A DNA stretch of 64,000 nt from JBMONI01 sp049324575 (GTDB lineage Bacteria; Omnitrophota; Omnitrophia; Omnitrophales; Aquincolibacteriaceae). Below are positions 21,001-33,000 of this stretch, piece by piece. A program made the position numbers and the translations under genes. The notes beneath the pieces are model-generated. The model had not been told where the DNA came from. It ran no database searches and saw nothing but the letters and a program-made list of their open reading frames with translations. The first letter of the stretch is position 1. Each line of letters begins with the position of its first letter. The DNA lies in assembly GCA_049324575.1 (NCBI GenBank), contig JBMONI010000002.1:62001-126000 (forward strand), read 5' to 3'.

Positions 21001-24000
21001 CGCTGCTGGCGGGTTGTGATAGTCCGATCGAGGCTGTCGAGAAGAAAAACCCGGTAATGGATCTTCTTGAGATCGGAGAATTCCGGTCTGTCACTGACAT
21101 CAAAAACTCCCGGGTGGTCCGTCTGAACGCTTACCTCCGCGGCTTCCCAAAAGGCCGGCCGGGAAGGAAGCTTTTGAACTCCGCGCGTCTGTTTGACTCC
21201 CGCCGGAGGAAATTCTCCCATGAGTTCCGTCGGCTCTGTCATGGAAACGCCGGCGACCGCCTCTCTCGCCGGAGCCGTGACCGGGAACCCGTGTGTTTTC
21301 GACGCCTCCAACGGTTCCGTAATCCCTGAAGGCCTCGAAGACCCTAAACCCGCTCTGCCGGAGATCTCCGCTTCGCGGGAACCGCTAGCACCGTAAGTAA
21401 GCCGCTTCCCTTCGCCGCCAAAGATCCTTATATCCAAATGCAAAAGCCAAAAAAGCAGCATCCCGAGAGCAAAAAAACAGGAAAAAACCTCGAAAGTCCT
21501 TTGAGAAAGAAAGGTGAAGACGCCGCGATGAAACGACATGGCCGCCCATTGGCCGGTATAGACAAGAAGCAAACCGAACGCTGCCGCCAGCATGATCGAA
21601 AGCGGAATGCTAAAAAAAGGTTTCGACGGCATTCGGGCCTTTGACGGCTCCTGCCGCACGAGGCTCTCTCCGGCCGTCGGCCGGGCGATCATGCGGTCCG
21701 CGGTCTTTCGGAACATCCGTTTGAGATAATTCAGATCACGATTGTGATCGAACTGGAGGAAATATTCGGCCTCCGGTCCTGCAGTCCCCCTCAAGATAAA
21801 AATGACGCTCGAGATCGCAAAAGCCGCCGCAAGGCTCGCGAAGACCTCGGGGCCGAGACCGAAAACCGGGGTCAGGAGCGTCGACCAGATAAGGCCGAGG
21901 ATCGCTCCGCCCACGGCTGCCATCGTCGAAATGAACGCCCGCCCCCAATAAGAAGGGACCTTTAACGCATCGACCGCTTCCGAAAAAGATCCTTGGAACT
22001 GTTTTAACGTATTCTGCTCGGAATATTCCCGGAAAACGGCCGCACGGAGCTGGACATCCGTTGCGAACCGCCCCTTCAGACCCCGTTTCGTCGAAAGGAT
22101 CTCGACGAGAAGCTCTTTGATCCGCGCGCGACGCCGGGCATCCAGTCCGCGGTCTTCTTTGATCGTGTGAACAAGCGCCTCGAAAAATTGTGTGAAGAAC
22201 ACGTCTTCCGTCGCTGGGCGGCTCAGTGCCGAAGGGGTTTTGCCCTCACGAAGCTCCGCCCGAGACCGTGCTCTCTCCTCGACAACATTGGCCAGTTGCC
22301 GGATCTGCGAAACAAGCCCGCCGAGGAACGGCGATGCGTGCGCAAGTTCCCAGGCCTTCTGTGTATTTTCTGGGGTCAGAGGATCGAGCGATCGTTCGAT
22401 CTGGCGGATCGTGTCGATCTGATCGCTACCGAGATCATGGGCCGCGCCCCTGAGGGAGGGTATCTCCTCGGCGATCAGATCCAATTCGCGGATGATATCG
22501 TCGCGAAGTTCAAGCATGCCCAAAGTCGGCTCCATACGGACCTCGGCGCGGCCTTGTCCGTCCTCCTCTTTTCGAGAACCTCCTTTGTCCAATTCTCTCT
22601 GCTCTTGAAAACCATCGATCAAAGCGCCGAAAAACGCTCCCACAAAACCAAAAACAAAAAGATTGGACGCGATCAGGCTCGGAAACATCCAGGAACCGGC
22701 TTCGAGCATTTGCCCGGCCACAAAAACAATTCCGGCCAGAACGCCGAAGCGAAGACCGTTCATCATGGAAGACGGGGACGAAAGCCGCCGCGGAAGGGTC
22801 GGTGGTTCCGCGCGAAGTTCCGCCCGCTCAACGGGGATCTTCTTCCACCGGATCATATGCCGGTGAAGGGCTACATCGAAAGCCTGCCGCACCAAACGCA
22901 CATTGTCGGGATGGGTCTGAACAATCTGGTTCTGCTCCTGAAGAACCCGGTCAAAAACGATCCTCGCGTCCCAGACGGCCTTCGCAAACGCATCCGTATC
23001 CCGCGCCCGATCGATCCCGATCGTCGTTTTTTGAACTTCCCGGGAAGCACGAACCGCCGCCCACAGCGCGTTAAATCCGCGGATACTTTCCTCGAGCTTG
23101 GCTATGGCTTCCGTTTTCTTTTCTTTTTTCTTTTCTTTCTCTTTTTCCAGGACGATCCGGGCCGCCCGTTTTCCTATCACCTGCAGAAAGCGGGTCCCTC
23201 GTTGAGCGATCGGACGGGCTCCGCGCTTCGAAGGAATAAAAGCGAAGGCTTCGATCTCGACAAGCCAATTCGTCCGGCAAACATCCGAGAAGGAAAAGGT
23301 GATCGGAATATCCGGGAATTTCGAATCGATCGCCGCTTTGATTTCCTCATAGTCCCCGGGACGTTTGATGTAAACCCGAAGCTGGGGAACATCCCGCAGG
23401 CTTCCGCCGCGCTGGGTGATCATCAAAAGAACGCTTTCGATCATGAACAGGGTCTGCTTCACCGGATCGCCGACATGCATAACCTCTTGTCCGCGCGTCG
23501 ACGCCGTGCCGGAGATCATGACCATTTCATAATCCGGCAACCCCTCCTGATCGCTGCCGACAAGAAGCGACATCGCGCGCGACCAGAGCGGCGGACTTTT
23601 CTTGATATGAAGCTTCCGGATCTTGCGCGGATAAACCGCTTCCAGGATCCTTCGGTTGAGCTGGGCCCTCTCGAGCGGGGACCGATCGGCCTCTTCTTCC
23701 GCAAGGACTTTTTCGAACAAAGCCCGGGTTTCTTTGTCGAAACCAAAACCTTCTTGGATGGCCCGGTAATCTTCGGGTAGCATTGCTTGAGCCAGCAAAC
23801 GGTTCAGGGCTTTAGCCCATTCTCTCTTTGAAACCGAGCGGCCTCGCGCGAGCTTCGTCCGTATCGGATCGAGGATCCCCTGATCCCATCCTTCACGCAA
23901 TCCCGCGCCGGCCAGGATCTCTTGGGCAAAATCCCCTTTGAGGTCCCGCGCGGAAATTTTATAGGGGCCGAATTGATTCCCCGTCACGAAAGCGACCAGG

Positions 24001-27000
24001 CGCGTCCAAAAAGAAGGCCCTTTCTCGGCGGCAAGCAGGACCTTTTGAGTGTATTCGAAGGGATTCATCTGGGTCGCGCTCTCGAGGCGTACCGCGCGGA
24101 CCCCCGCATGTCGGGGGATGAACCCCAAGGCCTGCATCGTCATCGTTCCCCTCAGCATACCGATCCCCGTTGAAGCGGGCCAAAACGGATTCTCCTGGCT
24201 CGCTCCTTCGATCAGCCCTTCCCCGAACGGGACCGCTTTATTGCCCGGCATGGAGGAAGTGAAATAGTCATAACGTGCGTCGTTGAGTTTCTGATAGCGT
24301 TGGCCGCCGTTCAATAGACGGAATTCATAGAGCTCTTTGATGCCAAAGATCCGGCGGATCCCGTTGATCAAGGAACCGATGAGGACTTCCAGGATGCGGA
24401 TAGGTTTGAGGAATCGGGCCCCAAATTGCGTTTTGGGGTCCTGCTTAAGAATATCGTTCTGATAGAACCAGGTCCGAAGCACTTGCCGGTAATCGAGGAC
24501 ATAATCCTGCGGGATCTTCCCGAGCGTCTTAAGTTTGGCCTCCGCCGCCTTGAGCGCGGCATAACCTTTGTCGAACATGTCCATCGTCTGGTCGTACGCG
24601 TCAAAGATCTCCTTGTCCGGGCGGATCCCCTCGATAAAGACCTGAAAAAGATCTTCGTCCCCCACCACGACGATATTTTCGTTCACACGGATGATCTCGG
24701 CTTTCGGTCCCTCGACCGCGTTGACCTCGACAACGAACTTCCCTTTATGAGCGGGAGATTGCTCAAGCGTCGAAGTCGCGATCGGCGGCGCAAGACCGCT
24801 CGCGAAATATTCCATCAGCGCCTTTTTGATCTTTTCGCGTTCGGAATCCCTGATATCCCCGTACGAAATAACCTGCCGGAAGATATCCTCTTTGGTGATA
24901 TTCCTTTCGGCGAGTAGACGGTCCAGCTTGGCAATGACATCGCGGATCTGCTCTTCAACCGAGGCATTCACATTGTCAGGCGCAACCGTAAAAGGCACCC
25001 ATCTCTTTTTACCGAGCGGGACTTCCCAGCTGCGCGACTCGATCAATGGTGCTTTGCGGAGTTCGGCGCGCGGTTTGGGTTTTTGAGTCGCCCTGTCAAA
25101 ACGGCGCTGTTGGAAACGCTCGCTGGCCCCCAGGTAAGAACCCGCCCTTGCCGAAACCGAAGGATCGGCCCTTCGCCTCTGGACATCCTGGGCCTCCTGA
25201 AATGCTCCCACATGAGCGACTAAAGCATCCGTTAGTTCCGGCGGAAGATAATCCTCGCCGGCCGCGCCGAAGATCACCGTCTCCAAGACATGGTTAACCT
25301 GGATCAACGTAGCGTCTGCAACAACATCATCAAAAGTGAAGATGTTTGCTTTTTCGGGATCGGCCTCGCCGCGATGCCTGAGGGCCATACGAACCCACGC
25401 CTGAAAATCTTTCCGACCGATGGGCAAGCGAAGGCTTCGCAGCGCTGCGACTTTCCCTGGAAGTTTCTCGACCAGGAACCGGTGGACCGGGACCTCGATC
25501 CCGAAAAGCGCATCGTCGACCGCCCGCTTGTGAACCTCCAGATCCGCCCGCACTTCAGACCGCAGGTCCATGACGCGATCGAGGACATCATTGAAACGAG
25601 GATCCCTCGGATCCCTTAAACGTTGAAGACTCCGGGCGATATCCCTGGCACCGCTGAAATCTCTTCGCCCTAGGGCAATCCTCAGTCGGGTCAAACCGTC
25701 CAAACCAAAATGGGAAGTTTCAAGGAAGGCGATCTCTTGGATCAAAGGCTCTATAGAATCATCTGTAGTCCTTGTCTCAGCCCGAGCGCGCCGGGCCAAG
25801 AATCTTCGCATCAGCGCCTCCGCCGAACTCGTCAGCCCCGCCCCCGCCAAAGGCAATACCCCCATCAGGATCGGCAGGATCCTTTTTGTCGCATACACTT
25901 TCCCAAGTTCTACTCCCCATTGGTCAAAGCTGAAAATGTTAAGGATAATCCCCTCAGCGAAGATCTGATGCTCGTAGAGCGCGATCAATTTTCCGAGGGA
26001 GCGGGGATCCAGCCTGTCAAAAAGCAGTGAATTGGACGGCTTGTTCCCCGAAAACGTTTTTTGGCGGGCCAGCCACTCCAGGTCCGTCAGAGAGCGGTCC
26101 CGATACCGCGGATCGCGCTTAAGTTCTTCGAGCGCTTCTTCGAACGTCTGGCCGATCGCGAGCGCCTCCGGCTGCGCGAAGAAATTCGCCATGAACGGCT
26201 CGTGATGCCCTGGGACATTGTGATTCGGACGGATGAATCCGATGAAATCGGTCGGGATCGGAACGACCCCCTGGTGCTTCTGCTGGAAATACGCGTGCTG
26301 TCCGTTCGTTCCAGCCTGTCCGAACAGCTGGGAACTGGTATCGTAGGAAACGGCTTCCCCGCTTCGCGAAACGCTTTTTCCGTTACTTTCCATGCCCAGC
26401 TGCTGAAGATAGGCGCCAAGGCTATGGAGCTCCTGGGCATAAGGAGCGATCGCCATCGTCTGAGATCCGAGGAAGTTGCGGTTCCAGATATTCAGAAGCG
26501 CTTTGAGGACGGGAATATTTTTTTCGAAAGGAGTGGTCCGAAAATGCTCGTCCATCTCATGGGCCCCTTCGAGCAAACGAATAAAACTCCCGCTGCCGAT
26601 AGAGACCATGATGGAAAGACCGATCGCCGACCACAAAGAGTACCGGCCGCCGACCCAATCCCAGAACTCGAAGATGTTCTCGGGGTCGATCCCGAATGCC
26701 TCGACCTTATCCCGGGCCGTCGAAACCGCGACAAAATGCTTTTTGACGGCCTCCCGGTTCCCTTGATAATAATGCAAGATCCAGTTTCTCGCGGTTTCGG
26801 CGTTCCGCATGGTTTCTTGCGTCGTAAAAGATTTGGAAGCGACGATAAAGAGCGTTTCCGCGGGATCGATCCTGCCCGTGATCCCGTCAAGCCCGGTCAC
26901 CTTCCCCGCGATATCCGCGCCGTCGATATTGGAAACATAATGCACTTCGACATCACCCGTTCGGAAAGCCGCAAGCGCTTCCGTCGCCATGTAAGGGCCG

Positions 27001-30000
27001 AGATCGGAACCGCCGATCCCGATATTGACGATATGCCGGATCTTCTTCCCGGAAAATCCGCGCCATGCTCCGCTGTGGATCGCCCGGACAAACCGGTCCA
27101 TTTTGTCGAGGACCCCAAGGACCTCCGGCATCACATCCTCGCCATCGACCCAAACGGGCCCCGCGGACTCAAGTTGCCCCAAAGCCCCCCGCTTGATGTT
27201 CCGCAGGGCCGTATGAAGGACTGCGCGATCTTCGGCCTCATTGATCTTCTCTCCTGCGAACATCTGAGCGATCGCCGTTTCAAGCGAAGTCGCCTCGGCA
27301 AGCGCCAACAGATTTTGCATGATCTCATCCGAAATAAGATTCCTCGAATAATCGAAATAAAGATCTTTCCACTCCACCGCAAAAGCACCGGCTCGGGCGG
27401 GATCCCCGGCAAAAAGGTCCCTCAAATGCCATTGCCGGACAAGGTTCACAAGATGGCTCAGTCTGGTCCAAGCGGTCGTCTTCGTCGGATCGATCCGGGA
27501 AAGGACCGGGGCCCGAGGAGATTCCGTGACTCGAAGTTCCGCCCTTGGTTTAGTCTCGTCGGGAAAGGACAACGGCGCTGTCAAACCCTGCGTAGCATCC
27601 TTCGTCCCCTTCGCCCGTTCTTTCACCGGACGGATCACGAGATCGAAAACCCCCGCCTCCTCCAACGGAACAAGGGAAAGCGAATAATGCCGCTGGGGGT
27701 CGCCCAGGATCTCCCGGACCCGCTTTTCGATCTCGGGCCAATTGACCGGCGTTACGATATCGCGAACGGGGATGATCACCTCCTGTTCGGAGGAATTGAC
27801 AAGACGCAAGAAAGAGAACGCTTTGAAAAAGAACCGCGCATCGGCATCCACGACGCCCCTTACTTCGGCATCCTTTTGCAGAAGGTTCGGCATATTTCCG
27901 CGGGGGGCATAAAGAAGCAGAAGATCGCGCAGCCAACCCACGACATTCTCCGGAGTTTGCGGGGCCAAATTCAAAAATGCCTGGCCGGTCTCAAGTTCCG
28001 CTTCGGCGCCCCTTGGAATGCGAGGACGGGAGGATTCTTCCCCCGTTTTGTCCCGCAATTCAGCCCGTTGCGCAGCACCACGGGCTTCGGCACGTTTTCT
28101 GGCATAGGCGATCAAATAAGGCTGCGGTTTTTGCCCAGCCGTCCCGACATTGATCTGGGGCTCGATACGACGGACCGGCGCCACGAGCTCAAATCCTGCT
28201 TTTTCGAGAAGGAGCCTCAAATAGACCGGGTCGGTAAGGAAGACCCATCCCCGGATCTCTTTTCCACCAACCGTTTTCTTTTTAACCGAGACCTCATTTG
28301 CACCCGGCGCCCAGCGCACATACAGAATGCCGTCGTTACGGAGGATCTCGGCGGCCTTATCGAGAGCGCGAAGCTGGTCCCGCGGAGACATATAGAGGAG
28401 AACATCGCTTGCGAAAACCGCCTGATAGGTCCGAGGCGGCGTAAAGAACCTGAAGTCCCCCGTAAAAAACCTTTGCTGTCCGTCAAAGGTAAATCCGAAT
28501 TTCTTCCGCACAGCCTCTACCGCATCAGGCGAAACGTCGATCCCGTTCAAATTGGCATAGCCCTTCTCGAAGAAATAGCCCAGGTTTTCGCCGAGCCCCA
28601 TCCCCACATCAAAGATGGCCGCTTTCGGATCGGGCAATAATTTCAAAAATCCGTCGAGCGCCTCACGAGCCTGGGGATCTTCGTTGTCGCGCGTTTTCCC
28701 CTGTCCGAATCCGACGGCCAGATCTTCCCAATAAAGGTTGTTATCGATGGCCGCGGCGCCGCTTTCATCGAATCCCTTCACAGCTTCCGTAAAAAGCGCG
28801 CTCTCGTGATCCGCATAAAGGGCCCGGAGCTTCGCCACTTCGGGCACTTCCGAAGGGATCCGCAGGAACTGTCGCACGAGATCTTCGAAAAGACGGTAGC
28901 GGGCCATCGGATCCGCGGGAACCGAAGGAACGCTCGCCGCGTGTTCGTACAACCGGATCCCGGCAGGTCCTAAAACCTTTCTCGCATCATCGGCGCCTCG
29001 GAGCTGGAGGAAAGGCGCATGCACAAAAATGGCTTCTCGCGGAAAGGTCGTCTGACTTCGCAAAAGCGCAAGACTTTTTTCCGCATTCTGCTGCATATTA
29101 CGCGACGCTTGCTCGACCAGGATCGCCGACTCGGGAACCCCGAGCCGAATGAGCGCTTCCTGGTAAAGGACCGCCTCCGGGATCCATCGTTTACCATCCG
29201 GCGTCGTGCCGTAATTGCCGTCTCGGGCATCTTTCACATGTCCTCCATAACGGCCGGAGACGAGGATCTTCGGCGCGCGCCCTTCATGATAGAGTCGCGC
29301 AACCTCTTCGGGAACGCTCATGTCCCCGCTTCCGAAAACGATGATGAGATCCGCTTTTTCGGGAAGCGGCTCGCGTTTGGCCATCACGCGGATCATCTCC
29401 TCAAGGATGTCCTTCGACGTCCGAACCTCGGCGCGAGATCCGCTGGATGATCGAAGGAATTCGCGGGCGGCCTCGAGCAGATTCTGGAATTCGGTTCTTT
29501 TGGCCGGCCCCGCGTTCCAGATCTCAGGACCGGAATGCGCTGTAGAAGAGATCCAGTTACGGAACTCGATCGCTCGAGACCAAGTCGCCCCGTCGTTGTC
29601 CGCGGTCGCATCGATCGTAAATTGAAGATCCCGCAAAACGCGGAAAGCTTCTTCCGCAAGAGGATCTTGAAACGGCTCCGGCCGGACTTTTTCCGGAACT
29701 TCCTGGGACGGGCCCAGCCCGCCCGAGGTTTCGGGCTTCACTTCGTCCGGCAAAACTCCCGGAGGAGTTTTCCCTTGAGGAAGTTCGACGCTTTCTACGA
29801 TCTCGAGCCGCACGGGATACTGATAATCCAAGAAAGCCGCATCATCGGGATCCAGATCAAAACGTCTGACAAGGGCCAAGTGCTGCGGACTGTTGGCGAT
29901 CATCCAACCGAAATCCTGCGGATCGGCCGATTCGTTCAATCGCAAATGAACCCATCGGACATTCTCTCCACGCACCTCAGCGCGGGCGGGAAGGATTTTT

Positions 30001-33000
30001 GCTTGGACAAGTTTCTTAGCCCACCAGCGATAAAACTGCAACTTCTCGGCGGGCGTGCCGTAGCCGCCAAGCCGCTGCCAAAGATCGATCATTGCTCTTC
30101 TCACTTCTTCCGGTGTTTTCAACCCGGCCCAGGCGATATCCCTTTCTTGCCAGCCCATGTTCTCAGGATCGAAAGAAGGCGCTTTGGCTCCCCAAACTCC
30201 GGTGGCTGTTTCGGTCAAAGCTTCGAGAACAGCATCCGAAAGTTCTTCATCGCTGTAACCTTCGATCACTCGGTCAATGAAGACGAGACCATACTTCTTT
30301 GAAAATCCAGAAAGGCTTTCTCGGAGCTGTGGGATGAATTGCCATAACGCACGGTCTTTCAACGGTTTCCTATCAGCCGTCCATACCAATCTATTTTCAT
30401 TAAGACTGACTCTAAAAAAGGCCGTATCCCTGTCCCATCCCTCTGCGGAACTGTAGGCAGCATATTCCACCTCTTGAAATCTATCTCGCAGTCTTGAAGC
30501 AACAGTCCGGATCGACAGACCCGGAATGACGACTTTGGCAGGCGCTTCTCCTTCTAACCACTCCGTCGAATCCTCGAGGCCGAATATGAAATTAAACACA
30601 TTCGTTACGCTCCTCGCCTCCGCACGGACAGGAACTTTGACTATCAGACGCACGGACCAGCGCTGCGCCATCGGAATATCATCAGGGATCTGCGCGACCA
30701 TGGGCGCTTGAAGCCGCAAACCGGTTTGAGATTCAAGATAAGTTTTGAATTGGAACATCTCTCCCAATCGGCCACGCGCTTTAGGTTCGCTATAATCCGC
30801 GATAAAGACCCAATAATACTGATAAGGGTCGGCCCCCTGGCGAGGCCGTTTGATAACATAAGCGTCTTGGAGACCGGATTCAGCGACGTTCCCTTCCAAA
30901 AACGCTTTATAGGCTTCCGATCCATCGGGATCTGCTTCAGCGCTAACGGCATCAGAGGGAGTCCCTTCTTCAGGAGCGGGCGGCGTAGTCACATCCGAAG
31001 CGCGAGGCGGCAGATCGATAAGACGAAAAGCCAAGACCACAGTCGAAGCCTCGGACGAAAGGATCTTAATGGCAGTCTCTTCGGCCAGTTGGTAACGAGC
31101 GCCCCATCCCGCATCGCTTGAGATCGCGGCTCCAAAAGCTCTCAAGGTCTTTAGTTTTTTAGCGCCGTCGCCGGGCACATCCGGTCGGATCGGCCATTCA
31201 AGGGTGACCCTCTTCTTTTCCGCGCTGAATTTCAATTCAAGCGGATCCTCCGAGCGGTACCACTCCTGGGACGTGATCAGACCGACAAGATCACTGATAT
31301 CAAGATCGGCGGCCTCTCCTTCTTCCCTCACCTCGGCCCGTAATGAAATAACACGGGCCTCGGCGCGAAGGCCATGTTTGGGACGCAACTCCCGGTCCGC
31401 ATTGTGGAAAAAACTCCTCACGGCCACCGGCATCCCGACGCTCTTGCGCGAATCATACCCCACTTGATTATTCAGCCATCTCCGGAAGGTTTCAAATTGC
31501 GGCGGTCTTGTGATCCTCGCCCTTTCAAGAAAACGACGCTCTTTTTTCAACAACTTTTCGAAAAAGCGAATGGCGCCTTGATTTTCCGGGGTCGGATCAG
31601 CTTCCTTTGCCATCGCAAGCGCTCTTTCGATCGCGGCTAGCGCGGTTATTTCGGCAACGGCCGTCACCACGGGTTGAGCGACATCACTTCGCAATTCCGC
31701 CCGCCCTTGGAGGCGAGGCGTCTCGCCTTGGGCGGACGCACGGCGACGGCGCGAAACTTCGCCGTCCGAAGTCACGGGCCCCATCACCCCTTCCGCATTG
31801 GTCACGCTGGGTGTATAGCGGTTGAGATAATTCCAAAGGAGCGAGCGCTCATTGAGAAGCGAAACGTCCCAGCCCCGGACCCCGGCAAAGATCCTTTCGA
31901 AATGCGCGAGCACATTGAAAACAAATTCCTGGCGATGCGGTTTTCTCGCTTCCTGGCTCAAAGCGATATCCACCAGCGGCGCCAAAAGACTTTTCAGGAT
32001 CGGGAGTGAGTAAGGAAGGTAAACATTGATGGCGCGATCGGCATTGGCCCGAGTTTCAAAAACGCGGCGGGTTTCGGCGATACGTTGTTCCTTCCACCGG
32101 CTGATGACCTCCTGGACAGTCTTTTCAGGTCCGACCACCAATGTCGAAAGGATATCGAGCATCAGACGAATATCGTAGCCTGTGAGCAAACCGTTCCCCT
32201 GGAGCAAAAGGTCCGGACTGTTATAGGTGAAAAGACCGTAATGCGGGCCATAAGGTTTCACCGCTTCGACCATGGCATCTGAAAGCGCCTCGTTCCCGCT
32301 TACGATCAGGACTTCATCCGTTTCCAAACGCATTTTTTGTTGCTTGCCGGTTTCATCGCGAAATGAAATTTCATTTCCTTGCAATATCCCCCGGACTTCC
32401 TCGGGCCCCGCAAATTCGATATCCAGAACCTTGACTTTGAAACCACGCTCGCGAAGCCCCGCTTCAACTCTTTCGGCGATCACATGCTTTCCGGACGACC
32501 GCATCCCGCCCATCAGCACGACATTCCCTCCTTGACGGGAGCGAATTCGATCGGCGATCTCTGTCACCGCTCCTTCGATCGAGCGATGAAGCGTTTCATC
32601 GACATCGGCGATCAGCTCTTGCCGCTCTTTTGCGTTCAATCCGTTCAACTGATGCACCGTCGCCGGCGTTTGATCGAGCGCTTCTTTTTCGATGGTATAC
32701 GGTAATCTCCGGGAAGGAAAAAGAAAGACCCTCAGAAGGATCGTCAGAACGCGAACAAGCCGCCCCCACCGATCGGACGGTTTGGACAAAGGTTTTCTGT
32801 ATTTTTTGTAAAAAACCGATTGAGGATCCGCCAGTTCCGCATTCACGATCCGGGCCAGGGCCGTGATAAAAGCGGCCTTGCGAAGGTTCGTCTTTTTCGC
32901 CCGGGCGAGTTTGACCACGCTGTAAAAGGCCTTCAGAATGCGGTCTTCCATCATGCCGTTGACCATCACTTCGGGCCACTGTTCATTGACGTTATTCTGC

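Noticed and set aside
26061..28640. Long plus-strand frame of 859 codons opposite the isomerase and methyltransferase modules, and similar long plus-strand frames at 13491-15020, 18726-19775, 22167-23780 and 36171-37520
   Set aside because: All are antisense shadows of the GC-rich giant gene. They have biased Arg/Pro/Asp-rich composition, no domain resemblance and no ribosome-binding sites, while the minus strand carries clear enzyme motifs.
28770..28790. DAEVR and similar near-motifs in the giant protein
   Set aside because: They lack the first Arg and lie within modules, so they were not counted with the 34 copies.
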